From: Actinostola sp. cb2023
Lineage: Eukaryota > Cnidaria > Anthozoa > Actiniaria > Actinostolidae
Assembly (NCBI GenBank): GCA_033675265.1
Contig: JAUJYZ010001177.1
Coordinates: 273,501 to 337,500 of the forward strand
Length of the DNA stretch: 64,000 bases
Reading direction: 5' to 3'
In this document: positions 24,479 through 36,768 of the stretch, one piece after another
Numbering within the stretch: the stretch's first letter is position 1
Layout of the letters: every line of letters begins with the position of its first letter
Program-made: the position numbers and the translations under genes
The notes under the pieces: generated by a model
What the model was told of the DNA's origin: nothing
What the model saw: the letters and a program-made list of their open reading frames with translations, nothing else
Database searches by the model: none

Positions 24479-27226
24479 TTAATCTTCCTCTCCAATATCC
24501 GTTAAATCGCCATCATCCGAATCTGACCCAACTACAAAGAAAACAATATAAATAAATAAATTATTTTTTTAACGTTATTATTATTATATTCTATACGGCC
24601 CTACACTCATCTCACTACAACACAAAGTGTTACTCTCTGAGGGGAAACTGATTGACAATACTGTGATGACAGAAATCTGCTAGTTTCTTACCTGATGATA
24701 CGTTGTCTAACTCTGCCATCGTTGCGTCTATCAATTCACTTCGGTCGGTGTTTGCTGATTTTGATATGTCTAATGATTCTTCTGAAATGAAAATTTTAAT
24801 TATAAAAGTTACTGTTAAATTTCGATTCTTGGTATCAGTTTTGTTTAGACTTACGGTACCCTGCTAGCAGAGTTTCCTATTTGGTCGATGTTTCAGTTTG
24901 TTTGCTTCTGTCAGAAGCAAAAGCTAATACAGCAAAAGATAAATACAAAAACATCGACCAAAGAGGAAAACGCCGCTAGAAAACCCGCATTTACTGAACT
25001 CTGCTAGCAGGGTAGTTTTAGCCTGCGTAGCGGCGTACGGGAAAAGGAAGGAGGGAGGGGAAGGGGGGAAGGGGAGGAGAGGAGAGGGGATTGGGGAGAG
25101 GGGATTGGTAAGAGAGAGCAATCCCCTCTCCCCAATCCCCCTCCTCTCCTCTTCCACGGCCCCTCCTCTCCTCCCCCTCCTCTCCTCCTTGAGCCCCTTC
25201 CCCTCCCTCCTTCCCTTTTCCCGTACGCCGCTACGCAGGCTAGGTAGTTTAGACTAAAAACTCCGCTAGAAAACCCGCATTTACTGACCCACCCCTCCCC
25301 TCTCAACTTCCTGTTTCGTTGAGTTCCCGGATGACCGCGCGCGTTTGCAATTTTTTTCTGATTCTCTTATCAGTCTCAGTGATGAAGGAAGCTTCTCTCT
25401 CAAATTATTTTATTATATTTTCGGCCATTGCGAAGTTCTAAAGCTTATCTACATCGCAGAGGGAGAGAGAATGTCATTACCTTCGTCGGTTGTTTGGGTT
25501 TCCTGGGCGAAGAACGTTTAACTTTGATTCTAGGTAAGCTTGGTTCTGGATCTAGATCGGCGGCGTAGTTGATTAATCTGTCAATGGCTATTGCTCTTCG
25601 CACGGCTTTTTTCCAAATTTCTTGCAACCTTAGTTCTGTTTGTTGAGCAAGATGAGTGTCTTCAAACTCCTTGCCTTCGTCAGGCAGTCCGTAAGCATGC
25701 CGTGAAACCTGAGGCGATTCAAGAGCGCTTAAACTTATGTGAGAATATCGAGTTCTGAGTTTTTTCTCTTTGAAATATCTATCCCGTACACGTTTGAGTT
25801 CTTTGCGATTGTCCTTGTCGACCTCCACTCTTTTCTTGTATTCGCGTAAGCTCGCATTCATCTCTATGTGTAGCGTTTTATCTTGCAAAGCTTTCATAGT
25901 CTCTTGTATTCTCCCAGCTCTTAAATTTCGTTCTTTAGTGTTTGCATAAACGCCTTGAAGTCTTCTCAATGAAGCCGCTTCTTTCTCGCTCAAACTCACC
26001 ACATTTTCCCGCCTTTTTTGACGCGGGACTGGGAACGCGCGTTTGAATTCCTGGTTATCAATTATTGATATTTCAGTGTCATTTTTGTTGATATTATCGA
26101 CGTGAATTTGACCTGATCGTTGATTGGCCCACTTTCGTGCCGAAAAGCCCGAGATTTCCTTTTTCTCTGACGGAATTTTACTTTTGTGCCGACATCTTCG
26201 GCCAGTGTCTTTTGTTGCTAGTGTGTCTTGTCTTCCTTTTGTTCCTTGGTTGTCTGTTATAATTGGCGGTAGATGTTTACCGTGGATTGAACTTCGCAAT
26301 GCAGGCTGGGCTGTTGATACCGACCGATGGTAGCCTGCCTCTAGCGTCCTCACTGTGTATGAAAACAAAATCAAAACTTAGAACTCAAACACCACTGAAA
26401 TATGCAGCATTTTATTATCTTATTAAATTAAAGTGCTCCTAACCCCCTTTACAATTGTATTAAAAATCGAATGTTCATGAACTGATCAGCTATAGGGTTA
26501 GTGTTTTTTCATTTGAGCTTCGCATTTAGGAGTTATAGTTGTTTGAAATCTCGATATTTTAATTCGATGACGTCACCCCGGGCTTTTTACCTAACTTATT
26601 TCATTGTTTTCAGTAGATCTCTTCCCCGATATGGGGGGAAATTTTATATGAAATCATTTATATAGTTTGTAAAAATATTTTATAAGTTCAAAAATGTTAA
26701 TAATTTGCACAAGGGCGTTTTTGTATAATAAATGAAGCCCGGGGTGACGTCATCTGATTTGCATATCCAGATTTCAAACCTCCATAACTCCTAAATGCAA
26801 GGTTCAAACAAAGAAAAAACTTAATCCTATAGCTGATCAGTTCATGTACATTCGATTTTTAATACAATTGTAAAAGGGGTTAGGAGCACTTTAAGGCTTG
26901 GCTTTGTCAATGTATATCCTCCATGTATGAATCCCATGAATACATCCATATATATATATTTTTCTCTAATTTCAGCATAGGGCCGCGTTGCATCCTCTGC
27001 ATTCACCCATGGTTGACTTAGCTCACAATACTTTGGTAGCATGTTGGTATTAAAGATGGTCCTCGAGCGTTGCTATGGGTAACATGACGTCATGTACTTA
27101 CGTCCTGCTGCAGGTCTGATGCATCCTGGCCAACTCATTGGTGTTGCTACCACGTCCTCGTTAGCTTGCGTTGTACGTCTTTTATGAAAGGCCATCCAGG
27201 CCTGTCTGTGGTGTCTGGGTGCATTA
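24479..27226 (-). CDS. Unrecognised basic coiled-coil-like protein, several exons (5' incomplete)
   Basis: Exons read on the minus strand: 27226-27102 (donor GTAAGT), 26352-25481 (290 codons, donor GTAATG), 24781-24692 (donor GTAAGA) and 24531-24479 ending in TAA. The first two join in phase 1 to give PAAGLRTLEAGYHRS. The last two join in phase 1 to an acidic end, SDSDDGDLTDIGEED. The 290-codon exon leaves in phase 0 but the next exon needs phase 1, so an exon between them is missing from my model or the donor is wrong. The large exon is lysine/arginine-rich and helical (SLSEKEAASLRRLQG, RVRDRYFKEKKLRTR), which suggests a coiled coil. I recognise no family, signal peptide or catalytic motif. 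No start codon is assigned. If the intron is retained, translation runs 11 codons further to a stop at 25445. Confidence 0.65.
24845..25262. mobile_element. Foldback element in an intron, split by a later insertion
   Basis: Left arm TTAGACTTACGGTACCCTGC and AGCAGAGTTTCCT pair with AACTCTGCTAGCAGGGTA and, after a 232-bp interruption, TAGACTAAA. TTGGTCGATGTTT pairs with AACATCGACCAA inside. Removing 25019-25242 and one 8-bp duplicate restores a continuous right arm. Confidence 0.75.
25019..25242. mobile_element. MITE with TAGCCT ends and 8-bp target duplication
   Basis: 224 bp with long inverted arms: TAGCCTGCGTAGCGGCGTAC at the left is mirrored at the right. The purine-rich left half and pyrimidine-rich right half make a GC-rich hairpin. 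GGTAGTTT stands immediately on both sides (25011-25018 and 25243-25250), an exact 8-bp target-site duplication. The same end type occurs at 36769-36995. Confidence 0.85.
26432..26890. mobile_element. Foldback MITE flanked by TTAA (piggyBac-type target)
   Basis: Terminal repeats AGTGCTCCTAACCCC and GGGGTTAGGAGCACT are flanked on both sides by TTAA (26428-26431 and 26891-26894). Inverted arms extend ~160 bp inward, including GATCAGCTATAGG, CTAAATGC/GCATTTAG and GATGACGTCACCCCGGGC. It lies in the coiled-coil gene's intron. A TTAA duplication is typical of piggyBac-type transposases; no transposase is encoded here. Confidence 0.8.
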
Positions 27227-29614
27227 CTATTTGAAGAGTCAAGTAAAAACATGAATATGGACAAAAGGAAGTGGATGGAGTTAGTTTGGATTCATATCTC
27301 GACGCGAACAGTTAAACTGACAAACTCAAGAGGAATTGAAGTAACGTGAAGAGGTGAGGGACTAGGGGAATTGAGGAGGTGGATTAGGAAGAGAGCATCC
27401 TTCATCTATTCCTTCACCCTTCTCAAAGTATTTGCATATTATTTTTATTATTATTAATATTATAATTATTTTATTTTGCTCATTATTATTATTATACTTA
27501 TTGTTATACGGTATTAATATTATTATAATTATTTCTAATATCATTATTTAGTATTCATTTATAATAACGATAATATGGCTTGGGGTATTCTTATTCCTTT
27601 ATGGCCGGATTAACACTAGGTAAATATTTAAAAAGACTATATTCAAGTGAACTAGTTAGTGTTATGAAAAACCGCACATATAGTTCCGTTCTTCGTTGAA
27701 CCTCCCACTGACCCTGATACGATAACGATAAAGTATACACGCGTTTCTTTATAAGACAAGGGAGACTCGGGTTCCAGGTCGCTAATTGGTTGATTTCGTA
27801 CTGTTGTAGCAGTAATTATCAAACAGAGCAAACACGATCAGATTTGTGCCAACAAAATAGACTTCCATGTACACTAATTGAAAGTCGGAACATTCAACAG
27901 AATAAACACCGGCTTACTTCCAAAGACTGAAGGATTAATGCTCATTATTAATATCTCTGAAGCATGAGGTATTGAATTGTATACAGAGATCAAGAAATCC
28001 TTTCCTAAAGTTAATAATATTTCGCAAATATCAAAACAAAAACGTCTAGAAGTCCCTAATAGTAGTTCAGAAATGGTATGAATTTACTAATGTAGTATGC
28101 ACAAGAATACACAATCTTTACTAATACCATGCGATGCCATGGAAGTGAGTCGTCATGGCAACGATTTCTATGAGTATAAACTATGTCTGGATATCAGTAG
28201 CGGAATGAGCAAGGTTTCAAAGTTGTTTAAAGCGTCATTTTTTGATCAAAATTAGGCGCAAATTTATGTAGTATCATTTGATTTTGTAATAAACTTTCGA
28301 AATATGTTGTTATGCAAAGTCGAGAGGAATCTAGTCGTTTCAGTCCCAATTGCATGACAGCCTGTGTTTTCCTAACAGAACAGATCACAGTAATTGATTC
28401 ATAGCATGGGTTTAGAATATTACAAGATATGGAATGTCTAGTCTGGGTACCTTACAAGTAGTGATGGCAGAAACAGCCGAGTGCGAACGGTTGTTATTCT
28501 GTTACAAAGAGTCATGTACACACTATGCAAACTCACTAGGTCCGAATCATTTCAATAAGGACCTCAATGTTGATTATGATATTTAGTCTTACTTGTGGCT
28601 TTTGAAGCAGCGAAGGCATTGATCTTCAGAGACTGATCCTACTGGTATAACTAAGCACTTGCAAAGCTCGGCTGACTCAGAATGTCAACATTAAATCGGT
28701 AAATAATGCGAAAGTTAGCGAAGATCATCTTGGAACTCACCTGTCAATCAGAACGACTCTTCCGCGTTGATCTGTCAATTTCTGAGATACATTTGTTACT
28801 GATGGATCCATTCATAGAAGAGGCCCTGCTCTTACTAACAAATTCCCCCGCATTGCACAATTGTTATCGATGGATTCGTTCAGATGAGTGTCAGTCCTAT
28901 AATATATCCACTGGTTATAGATTCACCGTCGATCTCTCTATATTAGTTTTCTCAGAACGCATTAGGAGCCGAGAGACGATAGGTCTTGTATTTAGTCAAC
29001 ATAGGCAAGCTGTTTGTATAGACTTGGGCTCAGTAGTGATGCAATGATAATCGGTGAGTCAGCCGCGCGACCAGTCATGCAGTTCTTTCTTTGGCTTCTA
29101 AAGTCTTTCTCTTCGAGAACAATGCACTAAGGCCGTTGTTGTGTTAACACCACAAATAAATTGCGTCAAAACTGAATTAATATTGTATGCAAAATCACTG
29201 ATACATTAATCATTAGCGATATTAATTATGATGATTGTGTGATTTCACGCAAAACTGGTGAAAATGTGGTGAGAAAATCATTGATATTTTTTTTGCTTGG
29301 ATTTCAAAAGATTTCGTTAGTCGTTTCATGTTATTAAGGTTCTAAACCTCTTTTAATCTTTTACGCACTTTTGTTGTTTATCTTTAGGGAACTAGTTTCG
29401 TCTTTATACTGACCTTTTCAACCTTTCCGTTTTTGATGGGAAATAGTGACATTCATTTTTCATTGCAGAATTTTTGTCGTTTCTAGATGCAGAATCTTTT
29501 TCCATACTTATCAATGCAATATATAAGAAAATACTAATAATAAAAATCTATTGGATATAAATCTAAATATGATACATATCAGGAGTGCATCCATGCTACA
29601 TATTGGGTCTATGT
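27227..29614. other. Non-coding stretch, no gene recognised
   Basis: AT-rich sequence with ATT/TTA simple repeats at about 27430-27560. A 113-codon open frame at 28706-29047 has no family features and no obvious splice partners. The 5' exons of the coiled-coil gene should lie in or beyond this stretch, but I could not identify them. Confidence 0.45.
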
Positions 29615-29949
29615 CACGGCGTTTGAACAAGTTTGGCTATTTTTAGAACACGATTTCCCGAAATTGACCAATCACTATGCACTTCCGGTTTTATTTGCAG
29701 CAACTCGTTTTATTTGCTGCAACTCGTTTTATTTGCAGCAACTCGTTTTATTTGCTGCAACCCGTTTTATTTGCTGCAACTCGTTTTATTTGCTGCAACT
29801 CGTTTTATTTGCAGCAACTCGTTTTATTTGTAGCAACTCGTTTTATTTGCTGCAACTCGTTTTTTTTGCTGCAACTCGTTTTATTTGCAGTAACAGTGAT
29901 TGGTCAATTTCGTGTTCTAAAAATAGCCAAAACTTGTTCAAACGCCGTG
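29615..29949. mobile_element. Foldback element with a minisatellite core
   Basis: Arms CACGGCGTTTGAACAAG, TGGCTATTTTTAGAACACGA and AAATTGACCAATCACT (29615-29677) are mirrored at 29895-29949. The whole centre is the 19-bp repeat array, so the array probably expanded inside the element. Confidence 0.85.
29687..29893. repeat. 19-bp minisatellite, about 11 copies
   Basis: Unit GTTTTATTTGCAGCAACTC with an A/T switch (GCAGC or GCTGC) and one GTAGC copy. Since 19 is not a multiple of three, all forward frames stay open by composition, producing three overlapping spurious ORFs. The repeats are back to back without spacers, so this is not CRISPR-like. Confidence 0.92.
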
Positions 29950-30793
29950 GATGCTCCTACTTATGGGCTCCTGACATATGTCTTAACTTCCGTTAGTATT
30001 CATTTTGCCTGGACCTAGAGTCCTTTCTCTGCCCTGTAAAGCTATTAAATAAAAATAAATATTGCAAATATTAAAACCGACACTGACGGAGAAAATAATA
30101 AAAATAATAAAATAATATTCCATACAATTAACCGTATATTCACTATACATCTAACAAAAACATAGTCTTGTTTTTGACAAGTTTCTTACCTTGGAGGACA
30201 GTATTTGGCAAGTGTTTTGTAAAAAAGCAATTTTCCAGGTATTTGTTGCATATTTACTTTGTTTCAAAACGTTTCAAAACGAACACTTTTTTATAGCTGA
30301 CTAAGTTACGACATTTCGGACAAAGTATTAACTGTCATTTCATTTGACTAACGCTAAACTGAATGAACCACGGTTGAATCGAAACGACAAAATCGTATTT
30401 TATAAATTACCGTGAATTTAGCATTAAAATATCTTTCAGTAGAAAGAAACATCCGGCAACTGATGCATTATCTGTCGTTAGTGATTGTGTTGTTGAAAGT
30501 CTTTTTATGCAATGTGAACGCTTATTGATTTGCACAGCAAAAACCACTTCAATTACAGTTATAGACAATGTTCATATCAAGCGGTCATCTTCCGATGTCG
30601 GATATGAGAATAAGTCAAAATGACAAGTGATAGAGAAAGGCAAATACTGAGTATATATTCTCAGGACTCCTCCTATAAACTCCATGCGGGCTTCCTGTGG
30701 CCGTTAACACAGGATACCCATTCAGTGGAATCCAGTCCTGTCTCAAACTTTCCAAGTTGTGTTTTACATTTTGATTTCGTGGAATGCCGGTTT

Positions 30794-30992
30794 GGGGGGG
30801 GGGGGGGGGGGGGGGGGGAGGTACTCCCATATATAATGGTATGGGTATTTTTCGAGCCTTACAGCACTGAAACAGGGTAGCAAATTCTGAAACCGCGGCT
30901 CGTGTGTGTGTCGGAGCGAAAATGTTTTTTTTTGCAGAGTCAGGGTCAGTTCAGAGGTCCGTGCGATACACTGCCCCCCCCCCCCCCCCCCC
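30794..30992. repeat. Poly-G (25) and poly-C (19) tracts in one dispersed repeat
   Basis: A run of 25 G at 30794-30818 is followed by AGGTACTCCCATATATAATG. A run of 19 C at 30974-30992 is followed by ATATAAATTATGG. The GGTACTCCCAT context resembles the repeats at 35641-35990 and 45408-45535. The G tract could form a G-quadruplex. Confidence 0.7.
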
Positions 30993-31339
30993 ATATAAAT
31001 TATGGTGAGCTGTGGGCTCCCCCTCCCCCCGGTCCGGGATCCCCTCCAAACGGATGAGAAAGAAATGGTCTGAGCATGGTAAAAAATGGCGCGAGCCTAC
31101 CGTTTTTCGAATGCAAGTAAAGACAAGAGAACAAGATGGGTGGAGTTGCTATGAAATGACGATGAGAGACAACAATGAAACAACACCACCAGAAGTGACT
31201 AAATTAACTCAGCTCTAGAGCTTATAAACAACAAATTAAACGAAAACAATGATGTGTCTATTTATATCCACTAGTTACTAGCGGCATAGGAATGTGTTGA
31301 GTTTAAAAGATTAGTATTTACAATACTTTCCAACTACCT

Positions 31340-31480
31340 TCTGGTCTTGGGAATTGCTCCCCTAAGCTTTTAAAAGCTCTCTATTTACTTAGCGTTACTT
31401 AGCGTTAGCGTCGTTTTAACGAGCTTTGTAGCTCTTAGGTGACTACGTGTCTAAATAAATTATTATTATTATTATTAGCT
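31340..31480 (+). mobile_element. Retroposon 3' tail
   Basis: CGAGCTTTGTAGCTCTTAG is followed by CTAAATAAATTATTATTATT, ending in an ATT run. Termini of this shape are typical of LINE/SINE 3' ends in invertebrates, and similar ATT or AAT tails recur at 38886, 40956, 45143 and 61371. No coding part remains. Confidence 0.45.
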
Positions 31481-32783
31481 ACAAATAATGTAACAACGGA
31501 TAAGCTGCCTTCGAACTGTGATGTCACGAGTGTTCGTTTTGGATTGAAGACACAGTGAAACTACCCTGCGGTACCAGAGGCCGAGAGGGGGCCGGGAGAG
31601 ATTCCAACCAGGGTAGTTACGTTGTGTCTTCACTGGTGAAGGATGTGTCCTGTTTCACTTGGAAAATGTAAACCAAACATTTCCAACAACAATTTCCAAG
31701 AGCGCGCGCAATTTTCAGTCAGACATCCCATTCCTTGCTTTCATTGTTTAATAATATGACAATATTTTTCTTTTCAGATTTTAAATGCATTTGTTTTGTT
31801 AGATTGAGAAAAGAGTAAAGATTAATACTGTTTAGCTTGTTAAACAAGGGTCAACAAATGCCACAGACTCGTGTCTCGACAATACAGCGCAAATACCGTA
31901 GCTACCATTGTATAATGGCAGCTATTTGCTTTCTATCATCAAGACATGAGTCCGCTCTGAATACCTTGGTAAAACCCCTACAGGCAGTCATTCAGTCAGT
32001 CAAAACTTAACGTAATTGTTGACGAAGTATATGCGGTTTGTGGGCAGGAAATACGCGAGTTATTACCCGGGTTATTACACGATGCAAGTGGACAACGTTG
32101 ACACAAAACGAAATCAAACTCACTTCCTATAGAGAAAATGCCCGAGAGTCACGCACATCGATACGAGTTTCTTTCTTTTTTTTGGAAAGAGAAACACAAT
32201 ATATTAATATTCTAAGGCGGAAGTAGATGTAACATCATGGAGGGCCATTTTGACAACACCTACAGTTATTGTATTGTATTGTACCTTCCACGAGCCATTC
32301 AGTGAAAATCTACCGTTACAGTACTTTGGCTATTACTTGCTAATTGGTATCCAAACATCCAACCACGCACACCTAATCCATAACATCGTGAGTTAGTTAG
32401 TTCTCGTACTTACTGGTTCATGTTAGGTGTCCCTGAAGACGTGCAACACGTACTAGGTCTTTGAATCGTCTTTCGAATAGGCATGCTGAGCTAGAGTAGA
32501 GCTTAGCTAAACTTTTGAATGGACAATGGCCGATAATGTAAGCTTATTGGACGCTAATCGGCCTCTGTAGTATAGTTTGCTTTCAAGATTACTGCATGAC
32601 TCTAGCTGAGAGAGCCATCTACGAGCGGAGAGTCCGCGTTGTTGACCCTAGTCTGTTGTCAACTTTCAACTTTCAACAAAACAAGACAATGAAACCCGTT
32701 GGCGTTGCACTCCCAAAGGACTTAGTAACTTTATTGTTGGCCTAGTGGTTGCTAGGCAACGGGCTCTAATCACTCTTACAATA

Positions 32784-33125
32784 GCAAAATAATGAAAAGT
32801 AAATAAACTAGTCACTTTAGGCCATTATGAAATGAGTGTAGTCACGCAAACAAAAAATCGAACAATTCCAAGAGAAATGTAATTCTTAAAACATCGTCAA
32901 AATAATGACAAGTAAATAAAACAGTCACTTTAGGCCATTATGAAATGAGTGTAGTCACGCAAACAAAAAATCGAGCAATTCCAAGAGAAATGTAATTCTT
33001 AAAACATCGTCAAAATAATGACAAGTAAATCAAACAGTCAATTTAAGGCCATTATGAAATGAGTGTAGTCACGCAAACAAAAAAAACGTGAAATTCCATG
33101 AGAAACTTAATTCCTAAAACATCGA
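32784..33125. repeat. Three-copy tandem repeat, period 113 bp
   Basis: The marker AAAATAATGA(C/A)AAG occurs at about 32786, 32899 and 33012. The shared blocks are GTCACTTTAGGCCATTATG, AAATGAGTGTAGTCACGC and AAGAGAAATGTAATTC. The third copy is most diverged and ends at TAAAACATCGATCG. Non-coding. Confidence 0.9.
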
Positions 33126-34199
33126 TCGTCGACAACCTTCTCAATCAAAGGTCAAACCTTGGTATTTACTGAACACATGTTAATAAAATATGTGCTTTTT
33201 AATTATAATTATTACAAACGATAACAATAAACATTACTGAGTATCAAGTACATGTAGATGATAAAAGTACATGCCCAAGAAATGGTAAAAGTGTATGTCG
33301 ATATGAAGTACATGTCCAAGAAATGGAACGGTCAAAATCTCTGATACCTCAAGTATTCAGACGATCTTGCGCTGAAAATATTATCGCAGTTGTATGTAAT
33401 AAACATTTACACGAAAACGTTCTCGAGCAGAGATTACATCCTTCTTATGAGAAAAACTAAAGGATTTCTTTTTTCAGCAGAAAAGATGTATGTTTCCAAC
33501 ATGTGGAGAAATGTTTGTAACTGAATCAAAGGTGAGTAACACATTACTTTGCTTTGTATGACCCGGCTATATAAACATTAATATGACATTAATTGATTCA
33601 ATTAGGCACAAATAAAGCATACAAACTTGCACTGGATGTGAAAACATGTGAAAACTAACCTGCGAAATCCACGCTCGCCACAGGCTTGTTTCTCTGTCCC
33701 TCTTTGCGGGAGACCTGTGTGGCGAGCGTGAAAGGAGCGGCTGCAGCATACCATGTGAAAACGGGTCCGATCGACGCAAGAATAAGCGCAAAAAGAAACT
33801 GGAAAAACTCACTAAATATTTGTGCTCATCCCTGCCGCGTTTTCACAGTGACATAACGCCTCTTGTACTTGAGCTATGCTTGCGTCGGTAGTCAGAAAAC
33901 CAGGCTAAACTTGTATCACTTAGAGCTTAATTCCATACCTTGATTTCTTTGGAAATATACTGTTCAGTCGTAAAAATCGATCGCCCATCAAGTTGTAAGT
34001 GTCCAGGCAACATTACCCAGTGAATGGCTGCTATACAATACTTGATACGATACTTGTTATCTAAAGAACTTGTTCTTTGTGAATCACTTCACATTGCCGA
34101 AATGTATAAGCTTCTCCGATACTAGGCAACAAGTGACCCAACCAATACTTGTATCAATTACCTTGACCTTGCTAACTATATGTCTGCATGTCGTTATTC
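33126..34199. other. Non-coding, one small hairpin
   Basis: At about 33670-33731 CACGCTCGCCACAGG pairs with CCTGTGTGGCGAGCGTG around a ~30-bp loop. Otherwise no gene, RNA or repeat that I can support. Confidence 0.45.
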
Positions 34200-35640
34200 A
34201 TCAATACGATCCGGCAGTGCCAATAATATACACCTATTCCAAATATCGTTGTCCGGGCCGAGCAACAGGCAAGAAGCTGACGACCGCAAAGGACTTTGGG
34301 AATCTCCTAATTACTCGGGCCCAGGCCGCAGGCCGCCCGAGTTAGAAAATGCGGATTTCGGTAGTAGTAGTAGTTTTGTTCGGCTTCAAAATGACGAGTA
34401 TGCGACGTATTTAATCGTATCCGGAGTTTCAAGATTACTCCGCAGATTTGAAAAGATAAAGGAGACACAGGACTCAAGTAGATTATGAATCTTAGTTTTG
34501 AAAGCAGCTGTAGATCTTCAAGCTATTAAAAGGTCAGGATTCTAGTTCATCGTTCAATGACTAGAAGTGGTAAAAGGACTAGAAGCTCGCTTAAAATATA
34601 TTTAAAAAACAAACAAACGCGAGGCCGTTATCGGAACCATCTGACCTATGCAACCTCAAGACGTATCATGTTCGTACTCACCGGACTAATAGTCTCCCTC
34701 GTCACTCAACTGTCACTGATTGTCATGACGTCAGAGAAATTATATTGTATTGAAGAAGATGTCCTTGTTTTATTCGACGTTCGAACCGTAACTCGAACCC
34801 GAACTCGATTCCAAACTCGACGTTTCGGGATCTGAAGCTAGAGAGGGGGCCTTTACACAAACTCATCAAAATCAAATCAATTGAACTCAAAGTCAAAAGG
34901 TAATCAAATGAACTCAAAGGCAAATCAAATGAACTCGACACATACATGTATATACATAGTCTCCCTCGTCACGCAACTGTCAGTCATTGTCAGGTCTCTC
35001 CTCGCGCAGCTGACATTGTCCTTGTTCTTCAACCAACTGGCATTCATTTTCAAGTACTTCCTCGAACAACTGACATTTTCCTTTTCACAATGCCCGAGTG
35101 AACGCTCATTGAGCGTCTTGTTAATTTATTTATCCGTGGTACTTGAGAAGTTATCCATACGAGCATTGAATAGCAATCATTTGGAACTATTCGACCATTT
35201 GAAAATGCATGTTGTCAAAATGTCTACAGATGAATAAGGAGAAAATCCCAAAGTCCTTTGCGGTCGTCAGCTTCTTGCTTGTTGCTTTCGGCCCGGACAA
35301 CGATTTTTAGAATAGGTGTATTTAGATGGGCGTTATCTATGTAACGGGTCAATGGTCGCTCAGGGGATAGCGGAGATTGTTTCTTCTCTTTTTTCTTTTT
35401 TTCCATTTTCTTTTCTTTTTATTTGAAAGATTGTTTCTTCTCTTTTTTTCTGTTTTTTTCTTTATTTTTTCTTTATTTGAAAGATTGTTTCTTCTCGTTC
35501 CTCAGATTTCTTTCACCTACGCGCGCGCTCTTTCCCTGCGTCCAGAATTTCTCTACGCCCCAAAGGGTACTCCCAGAAATTTAAACTTAGATCTATGTAA
35601 TATAGATACATATTAATTATTAAGTTTATTCTTCGATACA

Positions 35641-35990
35641 TTAGCTGTAAAACGCTAGGGGCCTAATAAGTCCCATACTGAAAGGGGCGGGGATGATCGT
35701 CGTCTCTTTTAGGGGTGTAAATTACGGCTTTTGGTATCACTTAGGGTGTTCACGACGGAACACCAATATTTTTAGCCATCAAGGTATCATTTAGGGTTGC
35801 ACGCGAAGATATAAAAACGACCAATATTGTGTTGGTGGTCTAGACCGATCAGGCAGGAAATCTGTAATATTTCTGGTTTAGAATGGTATCTTTTAGGGGT
35901 CAAATAAAGCCAAAACCACGCCCAGATTGGTCTCCTTTTGGGTTCTAATTCAAATTTGTACTTACTTAGAGTACAAACCATATGTCCGTG
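35641..35990. repeat. Dispersed repeat (GTACTCCCAT family)
   Basis: Contains GATCGTCGTCTCTTTTAGG, GGTATCACTTAGGGTGTTC and ACGACGGAACACCAATATT. The reverse complement of the last blocks recurs at about 45408-45480, and the poly-G repeat near 30790 looks related. It is non-coding, with frequent stops. Confidence 0.65.
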
Positions 35991-36000
35991 AAACAATACC

Positions 36001-36105
36001 AACTAATTAGTACTAAATAGCACTGATGAAACAATAGAAAACAAATAGAGATAACACTATTTAGTACTATTTAGTATTAGTAGAATTACACAGGTGATTA
36101 TAGAA
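36001..36105. mobile_element. Partial copy of MITE family B
   Basis: AGTACTAAATAGCACTGATG, AAACAATAGAAAACAAATAG and CACTATTTAGTACTATTTAG match the reverse complement of the element at 60980-61124. The terminal GAGTGCAATTTAG repeats are missing here. Confidence 0.65.
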
Positions 36106-36233
36106 AATCAAGCGCGCTGATTGGTCGAGAACTTCGGACTATTTCTCGATAGTTACCTACAGCGTTTTGACAAAATGGAAATATGAAATAAATAATTATT
36201 TTCTTTAAAATGCATAATATACTCTATTATAAT

Positions 36234-36583
<350 letters not shown>

Positions 36584-36768
36584 CAACAGAGCATGGCTTC
36601 AACTAGGTGTGACAAGTTAAAAAAATAAATAAATCAATCCGTCATCCTTTTCACATGAGAGTCCCCCCTAGCCCTTTATGATTTTGTAGTGTTGGGTTGC
36701 CTTTGGTTTGATTTACACCGCTGACCACCATTACCAGTTTTTAAAATAGTAAAACGAAAGCAAACGAC

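Larger units (their letters stand above)
29950..32783. other. Gene-free repeat-rich stretch
   Basis: Contains a poly-G/poly-C pair (30794-30992), a retroposon-like tail (31340-31480) and a small inverted repeat at about 31549-31634 in which ACACAGTGAAACTACCCTG pairs with CAGGGTAGTTACGTTGTGTC. I see no supported exon. Confidence 0.5.

Noticed and set aside
26842..27042. Minus-strand frame WVNAEDATRPYAEIREKY as an extra exon of the coiled-coil gene
   Set aside because: The flanking exons already join in phase 1 without it, it overlaps the edge of the TTAA element, and it lacks a convincing acceptor/donor pair. It cannot be excluded.
28706..29047. 113-codon open frame
   Set aside because: No motif, no splice signals in phase and ordinary AT-rich composition; retained only as a mention in the gap entry.
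29687..29893. Possible CRISPR-like direct repeats
   Set aside because: Repeats are contiguous with no spacers, and the genome is animal.
29633..30018. Three overlapping plus-strand frames rich in ATRFICCNSFYL
   Set aside because: Translation of the 19-bp minisatellite in all three frames. A repeat protein would not be open in every frame.
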